DNA from: Lycocorax pyrrhopterus obiensis
Lineage: Eukaryota > Chordata > Aves > Passeriformes > Paradisaeidae
Direction: 5' to 3'
Length of the DNA: 64,000 nt
Assembly (NCBI GenBank): GCA_014706295.1
Contig: JACSVZ010000024.1
Span: 3,961,136-4,025,135, forward strand
The notes under the pieces: generated by a model
What the model was told of the DNA's origin: nothing
What the model saw: only the letters and a program-made list of their open reading frames with translations
Database searches by the model: none
Part shown: positions 12,084-23,558 of the stretch, in pieces
Numbering within the stretch: the first letter of the stretch is position 1
Layout: each line of letters begins with the position of its first letter
Position numbers and translations under genes: made by a program

Positions 12084-12164
12084 TCCTCCGGGCCGCCAGG
12101 GGGCAGTGTGCGCGGCAGCGCCTGAGGCGCTGCCGCGCACACTGCCCCCTGGCGGCCCGGAGGA
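12084..12164. repeat. 81-bp nearly perfect palindrome at the ADPRS 5' end
   Basis: Positions 12084-12123 are the exact reverse complement of 12125-12164, with a single unpaired G at 12124. I checked this base by base. It is very GC-rich and lies 23-103 bp upstream of the ADPRS ATG, so it is 5' UTR or core promoter. Each arm carries a CTCF-like motif, GGGCCGCCAGGGGGCAGTG, at 12090-12108 (+) and 12140-12158 (-), pointing toward each other. Confidence 0.97.
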
Positions 12165-12257
12165 CCGAGGTGCCTACAGCACACCCGCCTGTTCCCTTAA
12201 TCCCTCCTGGAATCCAGATGGATTTAATCACCGTGGATGACAACTGGGGACAGGCCC

Positions 12258-12263
12258 TTTATT
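12258..12263 (-). terminator. TEKT2: TEKT2 poly(A) signal (AATAAA on -)
   Basis: TTTATT on the + strand, about 180 bp past the TEKT2 stop codon and about 95 bp before the palindrome that precedes ADPRS. It implies a short TEKT2 3' UTR and a very tight head-to-tail junction with ADPRS. Confidence 0.75.
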
Positions 12264-12441
12264 GTTTATAAATCTCCTCGGAGCGCGGGAGGCTGTAAAC
12301 ATCATCCAAGGGCCAGACAGTTATAAAACAAACTAGGAGGAGAATTCCGTTCTCCCCAAACACGACGCAGATGTCGCTTTTCCTCGGTACGGAACTGAAT
12401 CACCGGGAGTTTTCCCCCGCGCTTGCACAATTCCCGGCGCG

Positions 12442-15400
12442 CTAAGCCAGCTCCAGCTGACTGTTCCTCGGCAGGTTCCTGGTGCGGTTGACAGCGTCAG
12501 CCTCTGGCTCAAACTTCTCCACAGGGATCACGAGCTTTCTCCGGGTGTCCATGCACTTGTTGTCCAGCTGCAGAGAATTGGTTTTGTAGCCAATATCGGT
12601 CTGAATGCGGTGAAGTTGTCGGTAAAGAGCGTCCAAGGCATCCCTGGGAATGAGCAGAAGGGACAGGAACTGGGATCAAATGCTGCATTGCTTCCCAGGA
12701 GCAGGCTCCCCAGGGAACGGTCGCAGCCCCAACCCTGCCAGAGCTCAAGGAACATTTGGAAAATGCTCTCAAACACAGGGTGGGATTGTTGGGGTGTCCT
12801 GTGCAGGGTCAAGAGTTGGTCTCAGTGATTCTTGTGTGTCTCTCCCAACTCAGGATATTCCATGACTCTAAACTGGACAGGAAACACCCAACTTCCCACT
12901 TTCTGGCAGCATTTGGCCATGTACAAAGAGCAAACTCATCAGATACTCATTGTTTGGGGCAGTGAATAGCGAGCCCACACACTGCTCCGAGAGGGCAGCA
13001 GAGATGGGCACCCGGGGAGCTGCCAGCCCACAGCAGCACTTCTGTTCCTTCCTTGTCACTCTCTTTTTTGTCCTTTTTGGAACAGTCAGAGCCTGGATGA
13101 AGTCAGAGTTAAGCAGGGGCCGTGGGAGTCCCATTCCCCTCCCAGCACAGACCCCTTGTGCCTGCACCCCGCATCCACCAAGCCCAAAGAGTGCTGCCCC
13201 TTGTGAGCCCAAGAACCACGAGCACCAAAAGGCAAGTGCTGGAGTTGTGCCCAGAGCATCCAGAGCCACATCCCCTCAGGGCAGCTCTGGCCACTGCTGT
13301 GCCTGGAGAGCAGGACACTCACTGTGACTCTGTCCGCTTCTGCTGGAGCGCACGGATTGTCCCCTCCAGCTGCTGGACCTCATCTGTCAGTCCGTACTGA
13401 GCCTGCAGGGAGGAGGGGACAGCACTTAACAGGGCTTTGACAAAGGCCACAGTTCTATCATTTCCCTCTCCCCCAGCTGTGACATTATTTCCTTGCTTTG
13501 ATATGTCACTGTAGGATCCATTGCTCAGCTGCTCCAAAACTCATCCATGTTTTTCAGAGCCCCCTTCCCGGTCCGTTCCCTGCAGGGACCGTGCCAGGTG
13601 AGGTACCTGATCCCGGCAGAGCTCAACGTGGGGCCGGTACGTGCGGGTCTCCAGGCGGGTGTGAGCCACTTTCAGATCCAGTGTTCTCTTCCGGAGATCT
13701 TCCTCCAGCTGTCGGATCTCCTCTTCCATTTCAGCAATTTCTTCTAAGGTCTAAGGATAGACATGTGTCATAAGGGACAGCTGGGGACACAGACTGGGAA
13801 AGAGACCCCATGTCTCTGGGAATTTTGCTGTGCTGGGGATAGATTTTCCTCAAGGGCTTCTGAGGACTGAATCCTCTGCTTCCACAGGGACCAGGATGGT
13901 GCTGCTGAGACAAGGGGTGAAATAAAAAGGCCCAAATCTGGCAGTGCTGCCAAGCAGTGCCAGAGAAACACTTGCGAGAGGTGGGATACTGTTGGGATCA
14001 TATGTGTGCCACTGAACAGCAAACATGTGGAAACTACGCTCAGGCTGAGTCGCTTTCCATGTAACAAACAGCCTTTAGGATTCCATTCCCAGCCAAGGTT
14101 GTAGTCGATGACCAAAGAAATAACACTTACGTTCTGCTCCTGCCATCTCAGCTCACTAAGGGCCCCTTCCACGTCTCTAATCCTCTTCCTCAGCGCAAAC
14201 TCTGTAGCTATACGCTGAGCATCCAGCTCATTGTTTGTCTGAGGAGAGAACAGCTCCAGTCACACATGGCTACATGGTGTCTGTGTCCCCCCTCAGCTGT
14301 GCCTGGAAGGTGAGGACAAGCCCAGGAGCAAAACCAGCCAGGTTTGGCTGCTGCCACATGTGTGCAGGTCACACTCCCCCCGTAGCCAAAAGGCAGGGAT
14401 CGATGGACAGGGACGTGTCCTCCAGCCTGCTGAGACTGCTGCAAGCTCTGCAGCACAACCAAGCTCCTACTTAAACCAGGAGGGCAGCTGCTCCCAGACA
14501 GACCCAGAGACGTGCCTGCCACTCTCCCATACCAGATCCAGAACGGCACCACAGATTCCCGGCCAAGGGAGCAGTTTACCTGGGCAATGCTAAGTGTGAT
14601 TGCTCCTCGGAGATCAACTGAGGCTTTCATTTCTGCCTCAGCACGGTCCTTGTTGCACTGGCTGTTCAGTTCCCACTCACGAAGTGCAGTTGTTCTGTGA
14701 ACAAATCAGTTATGAAAATAAATCGAGTGTTTGCAAGACATTTTAAAGGAATCACCTGCTGCAGGCCAGGATGGCAGCACAAAATGATTCTGGAAAGCTG
14801 GAGGTCACATCTTGCCTGATCTCCTCAGAGACTGAACCCCACCGGGCCCAACATCTGCTCCACCCAGGGACACATCCTGGATGGATGGGAACACATGGAA
14901 GGGAATGCCAGGCAAGTGAAAATGTGCAGCAGGTCCCCCTGAACTGTGCCAGAGGTGACACCACACTGCTGAGTGTCACCTACAGCCAGGTGAGAGGGAG
15001 GCAGGGCACCTGGACCCCGCTGGGTTTGGGGTGACAATTTAGCTATCTCCCAAAAGTCTGTGGCTTCTCCATGCCACAGCCAACTTCTGTTCTGAGCTCT
15101 CTCCAAAACTGTACCCATCAAGCCTGGACACAGCATGGAAGGAAAAAGCATCCCAGGGCTCGGTGCAGATTTGGCCAAAAAAGGACAGATTCTTTCCTTA
15201 CCCGTCTGGGATCCGTGTTGGCTTGACCTTGAAGGAGATGTTGCCAGAGGTGACGTTGAAGGCCACGCACTGCCGATCAAGTTCCAACGTTTCCACCTTG
15301 TGCCGGTGGTCACAGTTCAGCTGCTGACGAGCTTCCTTTAAGAGGCTGCGGAGAGCCAGGCTGGACTCAGTAGGGAGCAGGCCCAGGGCAGGGGCAGCTC

Positions 15401-17359
15401 ACAATTCCCAAAGCCTTCATCACCATGTCAGTCATCTTTGTGAAATGAATGATGAGCTCCCACCCTCCCTGGGAACAGGGCTCGACCTGCCCAGCACTGC
15501 CTGCCTGGCTGCCCCGGGCTCTGCGCTGGTATCACCCTGGAGAACGGAGCTGCGACAGATTCTCACAGAGTATCGGGGCCTGGGAGCTTTAACACCTTGC
15601 GGCCACTGATTCCTAAACCAAGGCAGGTGGCACAAGAGATCTGGGACAAAATTTCCAAAGGGTGCTTGTGAAGTCTCCCTTGACACACCCTTCCCTGCCA
15701 AACCCCAGACCATGAAAATCATCCCAGGTTCCTGTGTGGTTCCCTGCCTGCCTGCCCATCTCAGCGTGGCATTAGAGGCACATTAAGTATCTGGGGCCAA
15801 GCAAGGAGAGCAGAGTCATTGGCCAAAAGCTGTCACTCCTCACCAGAGCTGTTTGAAAGCTTCATCCACTCGCTGCTGCAGCTCTTTCTTGGTTTTCTCA
15901 ATCACCTTCACCTCTCTGAGTAGCTCCTCTTCCACAGGATCCCTCACCACGTCGATGTCACGACGGCTCTCACGGAACGTCAGGCACTCAATGGCAACAT
16001 CCAAACACAAGTTCTTTGCCTGAAGGGCATTTTCTGCTGCCTCCTTCACCTAGAGGAAGCAATCAACCAGTGTGGGGGGGATCTTTTAGGGATGGGAGAG
16101 AGAAAGGAAGGGGAACCCACCCATACCATCATTAAGAGGGACTCATACTGTCTGTCTTTGCAGTTCTGAAACCCTTTATTAAGTCTGGAACAAAAATTGC
16201 CAGAGCCAAACACCTTAGTCCTCTACACCTGCTATTTGCATTGGGAATCACACTTTGCTGGGCATTAACAACTCCAGAAGCAGCAGCAGCCTCTTTTAGA
16301 ACTCACAGGATCAGAGATCTCCTACTGCTACTCTGTATTTAAACCCAAACATTTTTGAAGGATGGTGTTAACATATTTCTTATTATCATTCAGAGCTTTA
16401 TAAAAAGTCCAAACAACAAAATCCACCCAGAAAGCCAAACAGGAGCATGCAATACACAGCTGCATGACATGGCTTGGCTCAGCCGAGAACACAGTGGTTT
16501 GTTTTCCGGAAGTCATTCCATCAAGTATGGATCTCAGTATAAAATATACGTCTAATATATAAAAATCTATCTAGTGAGAAGCCCCCCTTGAACTCCAGAT
16601 GGGCTTGCTCATTGCACAAGACAAGCCTCAATTATTTCACATCCCATGTTGAGAGTGCAAGTTCATTTCCAGCCATCTGCCTTCCCAACATACTTTGGTT
16701 AAGGCATCAATTTCCAAATCTGTGTCTGTGAGGCATCTGGCCAGGGCCTCTCTCCATCTGTCCACGCTGGTGATACGATCGTTGAGGCAGGTTCGGGTGT
16801 TGTGCTCATCCCATCTTGCCTGGAATTAGAGAGAAATGCCATTACTCTTTTTAAAATTGTAGTTGTGAATCTTGCTGAAGCCTTTCCCTGTTTTCAGGAC
16901 TGACTGAGCCTCTCACAGGAATACAACACGTTGCCATTTGGTCTCAGTCATTTACACAAATGGAGAGCACAGAGAACAACACGAGTGGCAATGAATGTGA
17001 GAAACACACAGGGGGATTTTGTGACAGTACAGATACATCATTGCAGGTGGTTTTACAGGGAGTAAATGTCCAGATTTAGCATGTTCTGTACAGGTAAAGC
17101 CCTTTATTCCCTCGTCCATACACCCAAATCTAGACACTCTCCCCGGCTCCTCAGCCCACTATCCTGACAAACCTGGGAGCAGCCCCCCTGCGAGAGGGCC
17201 CACCTGGTTGCCAGTTTCGTTGCGGAGAGCTCTTCCTTCCTGCCGGATATGATGGGAATTATAACGCTGCTGTTCAGCGTCAGCCGAGATGAGGAGGGAG
17301 TTGTTCTGCCAGTCCGGCATGGTGAAGCGCTGGCCCGGCTTTACACTCAGCGAGGCCAT
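12442..17359 (-). CDS. TEKT2: Tektin-2, complete, nine coding exons
   Basis: Filament protein of ciliary and sperm flagellar doublet microtubules. Coding exons in transcript order: 17204-17359, 16694-16819, 15844-16049, 15202-15345, 14580-14694, 14131-14238, 13607-13750, 13323-13402, 12442-12643. All have AG/GT borders and join in frame to about 426 aa (human 430). ATG is at 17359-17357 (MASLSVKPGQRF, matching human MATLSVKP). TAG is at 12444-12442 after QLELA. The product is almost wholly alpha-helical coiled coil with landmarks IRQEGRALRNETGNQ, AKNLCLDVAIECLTFRESRR, NKDRAEAEMKAS and KCMDTRRKL. The tektin signature nonapeptide, normally RPNVELCRD, reads RPHVELCRD at about residues 324-332. 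A CAG acceptor at 17378-17376 leaves only 16 nt of 5' UTR before the ATG on this exon, so a non-coding first exon probably lies upstream. AGO3 is upstream and ADPRS downstream on the same strand. Confidence 0.97.
12685..12872 (+). repeat. CR1 LINE 3'-end fragment (TEKT2 last intron)
   Basis: Recognised from GAGCAGGCTCCCCAGGGAAC, AACCCTGCCAGAGCTCAAGG, GATTGTTGGGGTGTCCTGTG and a tail with CTCAGGATATTCCATGAC. Same subtype as the fragment at 53800-53985, in sense orientation and antisense to TEKT2. Confidence 0.85.
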
Positions 17360-18256
17360 CTTGCCGAATAGGTGACTGAAAGGGAGCGGAAGATTTATGT
17401 GTTTATTCATGGAAATACACCCAGAATGGAGCTGCAGCCAAAAACTGAGCTCTTCAGGAGAAAGCAGCAGCAAGCTGCAACCTGGCACCTGGCCTAATGC
17501 AGACACATCCTTAAAACGGGGAAGCACAAGGGCAGGTGATGGGAGCCATCCTCTGCCCCGGGCCAGGGGGAAAATCTTGTGCACCTGTCCCACCTGTCCC
17601 ACCTAGGAATGGAGCTGTTTGCAGGGACAAGGAGCTGCTCACAGCACCAGCTCCCATATGGTATTTATTGAGCTTGGACAAAACGGCTGAGGACATGACT
17701 GATTCTGCTCTGCTACCGCTGAAGGCTCAGCCCACGGCTGTGATCCCAAGAGACTCCAAGGCTTTGCAGGAACAGCAGAGTTTTTAGGATTCTTTTTTAC
17801 CCAGCACATCCTGCACAACGGGCAGAAACTGCAGACCCCACTCCAGAAGGTCCGAGGAGCTCCCGAGGGGGCTGCAGCTGCCCAAACCCACGGTCAGGGG
17901 CAGTTCTGGGACAGAGCCCCTTGGCAGTGGGATATCCCATGGCTGCTCCGGCGGGCACAGCGCGCTTGGCCGGGGCTCCTCGAGCACAGCCACCGACACC
18001 AAGGGTTGACGGGATGTGCAGCCCAGGAATTCCTGAAGGAAAGGAAGCCCGGAGGGAGGGCACAAAGGGCCGCGGGGCCCGACCACAGGTGGAAGGGAAA
18101 GAGGGAAAGGGGAGAAAGAGGGAAAGGGCTCAGCAGCTAGCTCGGAAGGGGCCTCACGACGGCTGGTGTGAAGGCACTCGGCTCCTCTGGACCGCCCGTG
18201 CTCCCGTCCCGCCCCAGGGCCGGGCCGGGCCGGGCCGGGCCCGCTCTCTCCCCTCA
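17360..18256 (-). promoter_or_regulatory. TEKT2: TEKT2 5' region, GC-rich (promoter inferred)
   Basis: Lies between the first TEKT2 coding exon and the 31-bp minisatellite. It contains the acceptor at 17378-17376 and becomes CpG-rich from about 17.9 kb. It presumably holds the non-coding first exon and promoter. I did not recognise a clear TATA box or X-box. Long open frames here are low-complexity and not gene-like. Confidence 0.45.
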
Positions 18257-18770
18257 CCGTTACCGGCCGATTTCCCCCCTCTCCACTCACCGTTCCCAGC
18301 CCACCTCCACTCTCCCCTCACCTTTTCCGGTCGACCCCCCTGCCCCCCCTTCCCCTCACCGTTCCCGGCCGACCTCCTCTCTCCCTTCAGTGCTGATCCC
18401 CGCTCTCTCTCGTCACCGTTCCCGGCCGATTTCCCCCCTCTCCCCTCACAGTTCCCGGTCGATCCTCGCTGTCCCCTCACCGTTCCCGGCCGGTCCCCCC
18501 TCTCCCCTCACCGGTCCCAGCCGATCCCCGCTATCCTCTCAGCGTTCCCGGCCGATTCCCCCTCTCCCCTCACCGCTCCCAGCCGATCCCCGCGATCCTC
18601 TCACCGTTCCCGGCCGGTCCCCCCTCTCACCTCACCGCTCCCAGCCGATCCCCGCTATCCTCTCACCGTTCCCGGCCGGTCCCCCCTCTCCCCTCACCGT
18701 TCCCGGCCGATCCTCGCTGTCCCCTCACCGTTCCCGGCCGATCCCCCCTCTCCCCTCACCGTTCCCCGGG
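18257..18770. repeat. 31-bp GC-rich minisatellite, about 16 copies
   Basis: The unit is close to CCGTTCCCGGCCGATCCCCC followed by CTCTCCCCTCA. I checked unit starts at 18480, 18511, 18542, 18573 and 18604, exactly 31 bp apart. The first few units are less regular (about 33 bp). Variants alternate CCGTTCCCGG with CCGCTCCCAG. The - strand is G-run-rich (GGGGAGAGGGGGG), so G-quadruplexes are possible. It lies between the AGO3 3' end and TEKT2. Confidence 0.95.
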
Positions 18771-19219
18771 CTCGCCCCGGGCTCGCGCGGGGCCGTTGCC
18801 CGGCGGCTCTTGGGCGGGTGTCGGTGACAGGGACATCGCAAACAGCAGCAAAGCGGCGCCCAAATCAGGGACAAATAATATTATTTTTAAAAATCCCACA
18901 AAATGACCCATAAAGCAGGAGGAAGCCGGGGGTGTCCACTTCCAGAGCCCTTTCCCATTTCCACAGCAGCCATTCTGCCCCAGGACGGCTGTGGGCACTG
19001 CAACAAGCTCTTGCCTTTTTATTTTAATCTAAAAAAAATATTTAAACGGCATTAAAATACAAAAACAAAAGACCGAAAGTAAATGGTTTTCTGTCCTTGG
19101 ATGTGCCTGGTGCCTCCCTCCACAGCCTCCCTCCACATCCCCGCACCCAGACCAACACCTCCATCTGCTCCTTACTTTGGGAATAAATCAAAACGATGCA
19201 AGTATAAATAAAGTATCAC
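18771..19219. other. Short AGO3-TEKT2 spacer
   Basis: A GC-rich shoulder of the minisatellite changes to AT-rich sequence at about 18.86 kb. No coding exon or recognised repeat is seen. Confidence 0.5.
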
Positions 19220-19240
19220 ACATGTGCATTTCAAAAAAAA

Positions 19241-19246
19241 TTTATT
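19241..19246 (-). terminator. AGO3: Candidate distal AGO3 poly(A) signal (AATAAA on -)
   Basis: TTTATT on the + strand in an A/T-rich context, the last canonical - strand signal before the GC-rich TEKT2 upstream region. Confidence 0.5.
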
Positions 19247-22200
19247 TTTCAAATGAATACAGTTCGTTTACAATACACTCAAGTTGATGGTATCTATAGC
19301 CAGCAGAGATCGATGACTGCTGTGTCCTATACACAGTCGTACAGAGGTTACAGATGCCTACGAGAGGGAAGGAACAGTGAAAGAAGTCGACATTTTACTG
19401 TGCTGGAAGGAAAGCAACTCTTGCAACAGGTAGAAAATTTTGGCAAGAACAATTTGTCCGGAAAGGGAGAAGGGGCAGAGGACACGGCTTCTGCTTAGCA
19501 AGTACATCTCAAACACCGACACGTTCCCTCCCACCCCGCACGGCTGCAGCCCACGGTACAAAGAGGCACACATGGTCAAGATGGTTAAGTAAAAATAAAG
19601 GCTTTTACCAGTTTGTTTGCCATCCATCTACAATCTATTTGTGCAACGTCTCAAGTCACAGCTCTACTTTATTCTTGAAACATTTCCCTTTTGCTTCGAA
19701 AGCCCCCAGGACCTTCACGGTGGGAACACATTCACGCTCCTGCCGAAGCAATGGGACACCAAAACAGGGGAGCAGTCACCAGCATATGAGAAAGAGCAGA
19801 CACATGGGAGGGGATCAATCCACTGGACTGGTTTATAAAAATTTTATTCAGAAGAGGAATCCCAAACAGCATCTCTTTTTTTTTTTTTTAACAACTTAAA
19901 CACATGGTATTAAATACGCAAAATTTCTCTGCGTGACGTTGCCTGCAGCAGTCTCCAAAATTAACACAGCTCACTGGCCAGTGATGTTTATGGCACACAC
20001 AATGCCACCTGAGCCATCTTCTGAAAATCCTTTAATATTGGCTCATAACCAAATGCTACCAATTACTGTGAAAGCTCTGAAGTAACACCTGCTGACAGAC
20101 AATGTCCTCGTCCACGATCACACACCTCCAGCCAGATGAACAGCCCAGTTTTTCCCCACCAAGTGCCATTTATCCACCATGAGGCTACCTGGGGAGCTGA
20201 ACTGCTTATACCAAGGCAGGAGACAAGAACAACAGGCAGAAGGGTCTGTACCCTGTGAGCCCAAAGTGGCACCACTCCCCTGGATCTGTACACCAGTACC
20301 TGTAAAACCAACATTTCCGACCCAAAACTTGCTCTGCCAGCCCCACTGCTCTGCTGCAGCTTGATTTTCACACCTGCCTGCAAACAGACACCAAACACAA
20401 CGAGCTAGAAGCAGGTTTTTCTACAGGAAAACAACATGTAGTTGTCTCAAGGTGAGATTCAACACTGAAAACTGCAAAAATGAGAAGATTTCACTGAAAA
20501 ACAGAAATCAAGTTCAAAAAAAAGTAAACACTACAGCCACAGGAGAGAAGTGATGCACAAAAGTGAGTACCCAGAAGAAGCCATTCTGCACCTGCAAAGT
20601 TGCCAGAAGCCAAATTCCATCTCTGGCATTCTTCCTCTCACCAAATTTTGTTGGTGTTCAATTATCCTCACTACTTCAGGAGCAATACTCAAGTTTTCAC
20701 TCTGCTGGCACACCATCAGGTTCCAAAAATTCCAAAAATTATGTAAATTCAGCATTGCTCCAGTGGGCATCACTTCGCTATTACATCTGAGTGGACACTA
20801 CCTACCAAGACATGTATTTTCTATCAAAGAAACTGGTTTTGAAGATATTTAAGAGATTTGCAAGTGTAAGCAAAATGAAAGTTTATTAGTAACTATTTTA
20901 AAAGCTAACTTTTGCACACCTGTGCTGAAATGGTTGTGGATCTATGATTTGTGGGCAAGCATGGCCCTAAACTCAACATACAGCCATATTTTTGTGTTGC
21001 TAGATAGTGTTACAGCATTAATTTTCCAACTGCCAAATGTGTTTGAAAGACCTGTGTAATTCTCAGCAATGAAAAAAACTCCTTTCATTTAAATAAACTT
21101 GCCCTCTGAGCATCTGTTTTACAACAAATGGATTAGTTTAAAGAAAGCAAGATGGCAAACATGGGACTGACCCCAAGAGCTGCAATGGGTTGGAAGAGCT
21201 CCGGCTCCCAGCAGGGATGGGCTCCAAACAACTGGATTCACTGAAGATGCAAACGTGCAAATTGCACGGGTTTGTATCACGAGGTTACCACTGTCACAAC
21301 ATGGTTCACCCTCAGATCACCCAGTAACTCACTCTCGTAAGGCGATGTGAATCCTCACAAACATCTTCTACATGAAAAATGAGGCAGAATCGTGTCCCCC
21401 AGGTCAGAAAGGGAACCTGCTTCAGAGCCAGCTGGTTCCAGAGCTCCTGGCTGGACAACTCACCAGTATCTCAAAACAGCTTCAAATAGAACCTGTTGGA
21501 AAAGCTCTTCAATTTTGGTCTGAAAATCCACTTTTTTTAGCAGCTTAAAGCCCAAACTGGCATCTAAGCACACAGGTACCTACTTCTGCACAGTGCAGTG
21601 TCTACAACAGGGACCTGGTGTCAGAGGATGGGGGATTGTTCCTCTTTCCACACCCAAGTGACCGCACGATTCTGTTCCCAGACATCGCCACCTCTTGCTG
21701 CTGACAAACTGCTTTTTGAACTTATCTGTGACGTTTAATCCTCACCTCCACGTTCCCACTGAGTCAGAGCTTTGCACTGCTCCCTGACATTCACTGGACA
21801 ACATTCCCCATGTCCCTGCAACCTCCGAATGGGCGGAGAGGGGAGAGGCAATGGAGTGTATGGAAAGCTGCAGGAGCACAGTAAAGAGCGAGGACATCAC
21901 TGGACAGGCAACATTCAAATAAAGGCAGAATTAATGATTCTCATTAGATAAACATATCAAGGTTAAATTTTATTTAAAAAAATTGCAAGTCTACCAGAAA
22001 GTAGGTTTATTTGATGACATTACTCTCCAGAAACCACTTATTTTAAAAGCTTCTCCTCTCTGGGTAGTTCTAATTCACAAATAATTCAGGGCTCACTTTG
22101 ATTAAGTAATTTAACACAAAACCAACTCTATTCTGACCAAGGACTTCGAGCTTTAAAAACAGTTCAAGAAAAATACTAACCATCCTACCAATGCTAATGC

Positions 22201-22908
22201 AGGTTTTTCCAGCTCTGTTCCTGATCAGAAAAAGGCACATACTTGCTCTCAGTGAGTTCAAGTCCAACACAAACAGTTCAGGACACCCAAGTTCATGTCT
22301 GATGTCCCCATCAATGTCCCTGAATGGCTTGAGCTGATCACAGCTCATCTGACACCCACCCACCTCCTACCCAGTCCTTTGTTTCTACAGGCTTTTGTCA
22401 CAATCCCACCCCCACCCTCACATCCAGAGCTGATCTGTGCTCCACACAGCCACAGCATCCTCAACATGGCTAATTCCATACAGGCAGTGGAGGGAGAGAG
22501 ACCCTGGTCAGGGAATGGGGAGGTAGGTAAGAGCTGAGTAAGAGCAGAGCAACTGCAGTGCTACAGCAAAATGACCTCTACACCTGCCTGCTTCTGTTCC
22601 TGGGAGCCAGGCACACCTCAGAGCAACCAGGAATCTCTCAGGGCTTCTGTGTTGTACAGAAGGGTCACATATTGCTCACAAAACCCCTTGGGTCGGTGCT
22701 ATCTGAACCAGTGGATCCACTGGAAGCTGCATCTGTTTGACCCAAGTAAGGGATTCCAAGGTTTGGATAAAACCAGTTTGATTTCAGGGGGCAGCTGTCA
22801 CAGGCACTGCCACCTGCTTGCAGCACAGTCCTGGAGAAGGAGAACAGGCATCCCTAAAAATATACAAGAACATGCTTTTTCCCTTCATGTATTAGTTTCT
22901 GAATTAAC

Positions 22909-23240
22909 AATCACAGAATGACAGAATAGTCTGGGTTGGAAGGGACCTTTTAAAGCTCATCCAGTCCAACCCTGCTGCTGTGACCTGGGACCTCTAGACC
23001 AGGTTGCTCCAAGCCCCGTCCAACCTGACACCTTGGATGTTTCCAGGGATGGGGTAGCCACAGCTTCTCTGGGCAACTTGTGCCAGTGTTTCACCACACA
23101 CATTGTAAAAAACTTCTTAAATCTAATTTGAACTGACCTCCCTCAGTTTAAAACCATCAGCCCTCATCCTGTGGCAACAGGGCCTCCTAAAAGTTCACCC
23201 CCATCATTCTTACAGGCCTCTTCAAGTACTGAAAGGTACT
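22909..23240 (-). repeat. CR1 LINE 3'-end fragment (AGO3 3' UTR)
   Basis: Starts AATCACAGAATGACAGAATA then GGGTTGGAAGGGACC, and continues through CCACAGCTTCTCTGGGCAAC and CAGCCCTCATCCTGTGGCAA. About 330 bp, diverged. Same strand as AGO3 transcription, so it would be in the mature 3' UTR. Confidence 0.85.
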
Positions 23241-23249
23241 GAAGAAAAA

Positions 23250-23558
23250 CCACCAGCTGTCAAGTTTTGATTTTTTATTTGCTACAGGAGGCAAAGGAGG
23301 CTCTGCTGCTTCTTCATTAGCTTCAATATTCTGTTTTGATTTTCCCACTTGATAATTTTTAAAGGAGTTTGAATAACTCCTACCGGGCTCTGTTATTTTG
23401 AGTCTGCCCTTGCTGCCTCTTCCAACACCTTTATTCTTTCCCTTGCAGAGCTGCCCCAACAGCCACAGGATCTCGATGTCCCACACGTTCTCAATCTCCT
23501 TGAGGAGGTCTTCCCTGTCCACCTGCAGCTGCTCCTTGTCGTGTTTTGGTTTGCTGGT
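23250..23558 (-). other. Unassigned coding-like open segment in the AGO3 3' region
   Basis: A - strand frame is open from an in-frame TGA at about 23566 into the CR1 copy at about 23187. It encodes a charged sequence with KEQLQVDREDLLKEIENVWD followed by IEILWLLGQL, then a Lys/Gly-rich part (GKNKGVGRGSKGRLK) and an acidic/Pro stretch (EEAAEPPLPP). The amphipathic helix and third-position GC bias look more coding-like than the surroundings. I do not recognise the family. It has no obvious start codon or splice context. It may be a retrocopy fragment, a lost exon or chance. Confidence 0.25.

Noticed and set aside
18257..18770. Possible CRISPR array because of the regular 31-bp units
   Set aside because: No spacers: units abut directly, and the context is a vertebrate chromosome.
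17921..18913. 330-codon Pro/Ser/Arg-rich open frame upstream of TEKT2
   Set aside because: Mostly translation of the 31-bp minisatellite; 31 is not a multiple of three, so each copy is read in a different frame, which is not expected of a selected protein repeat.
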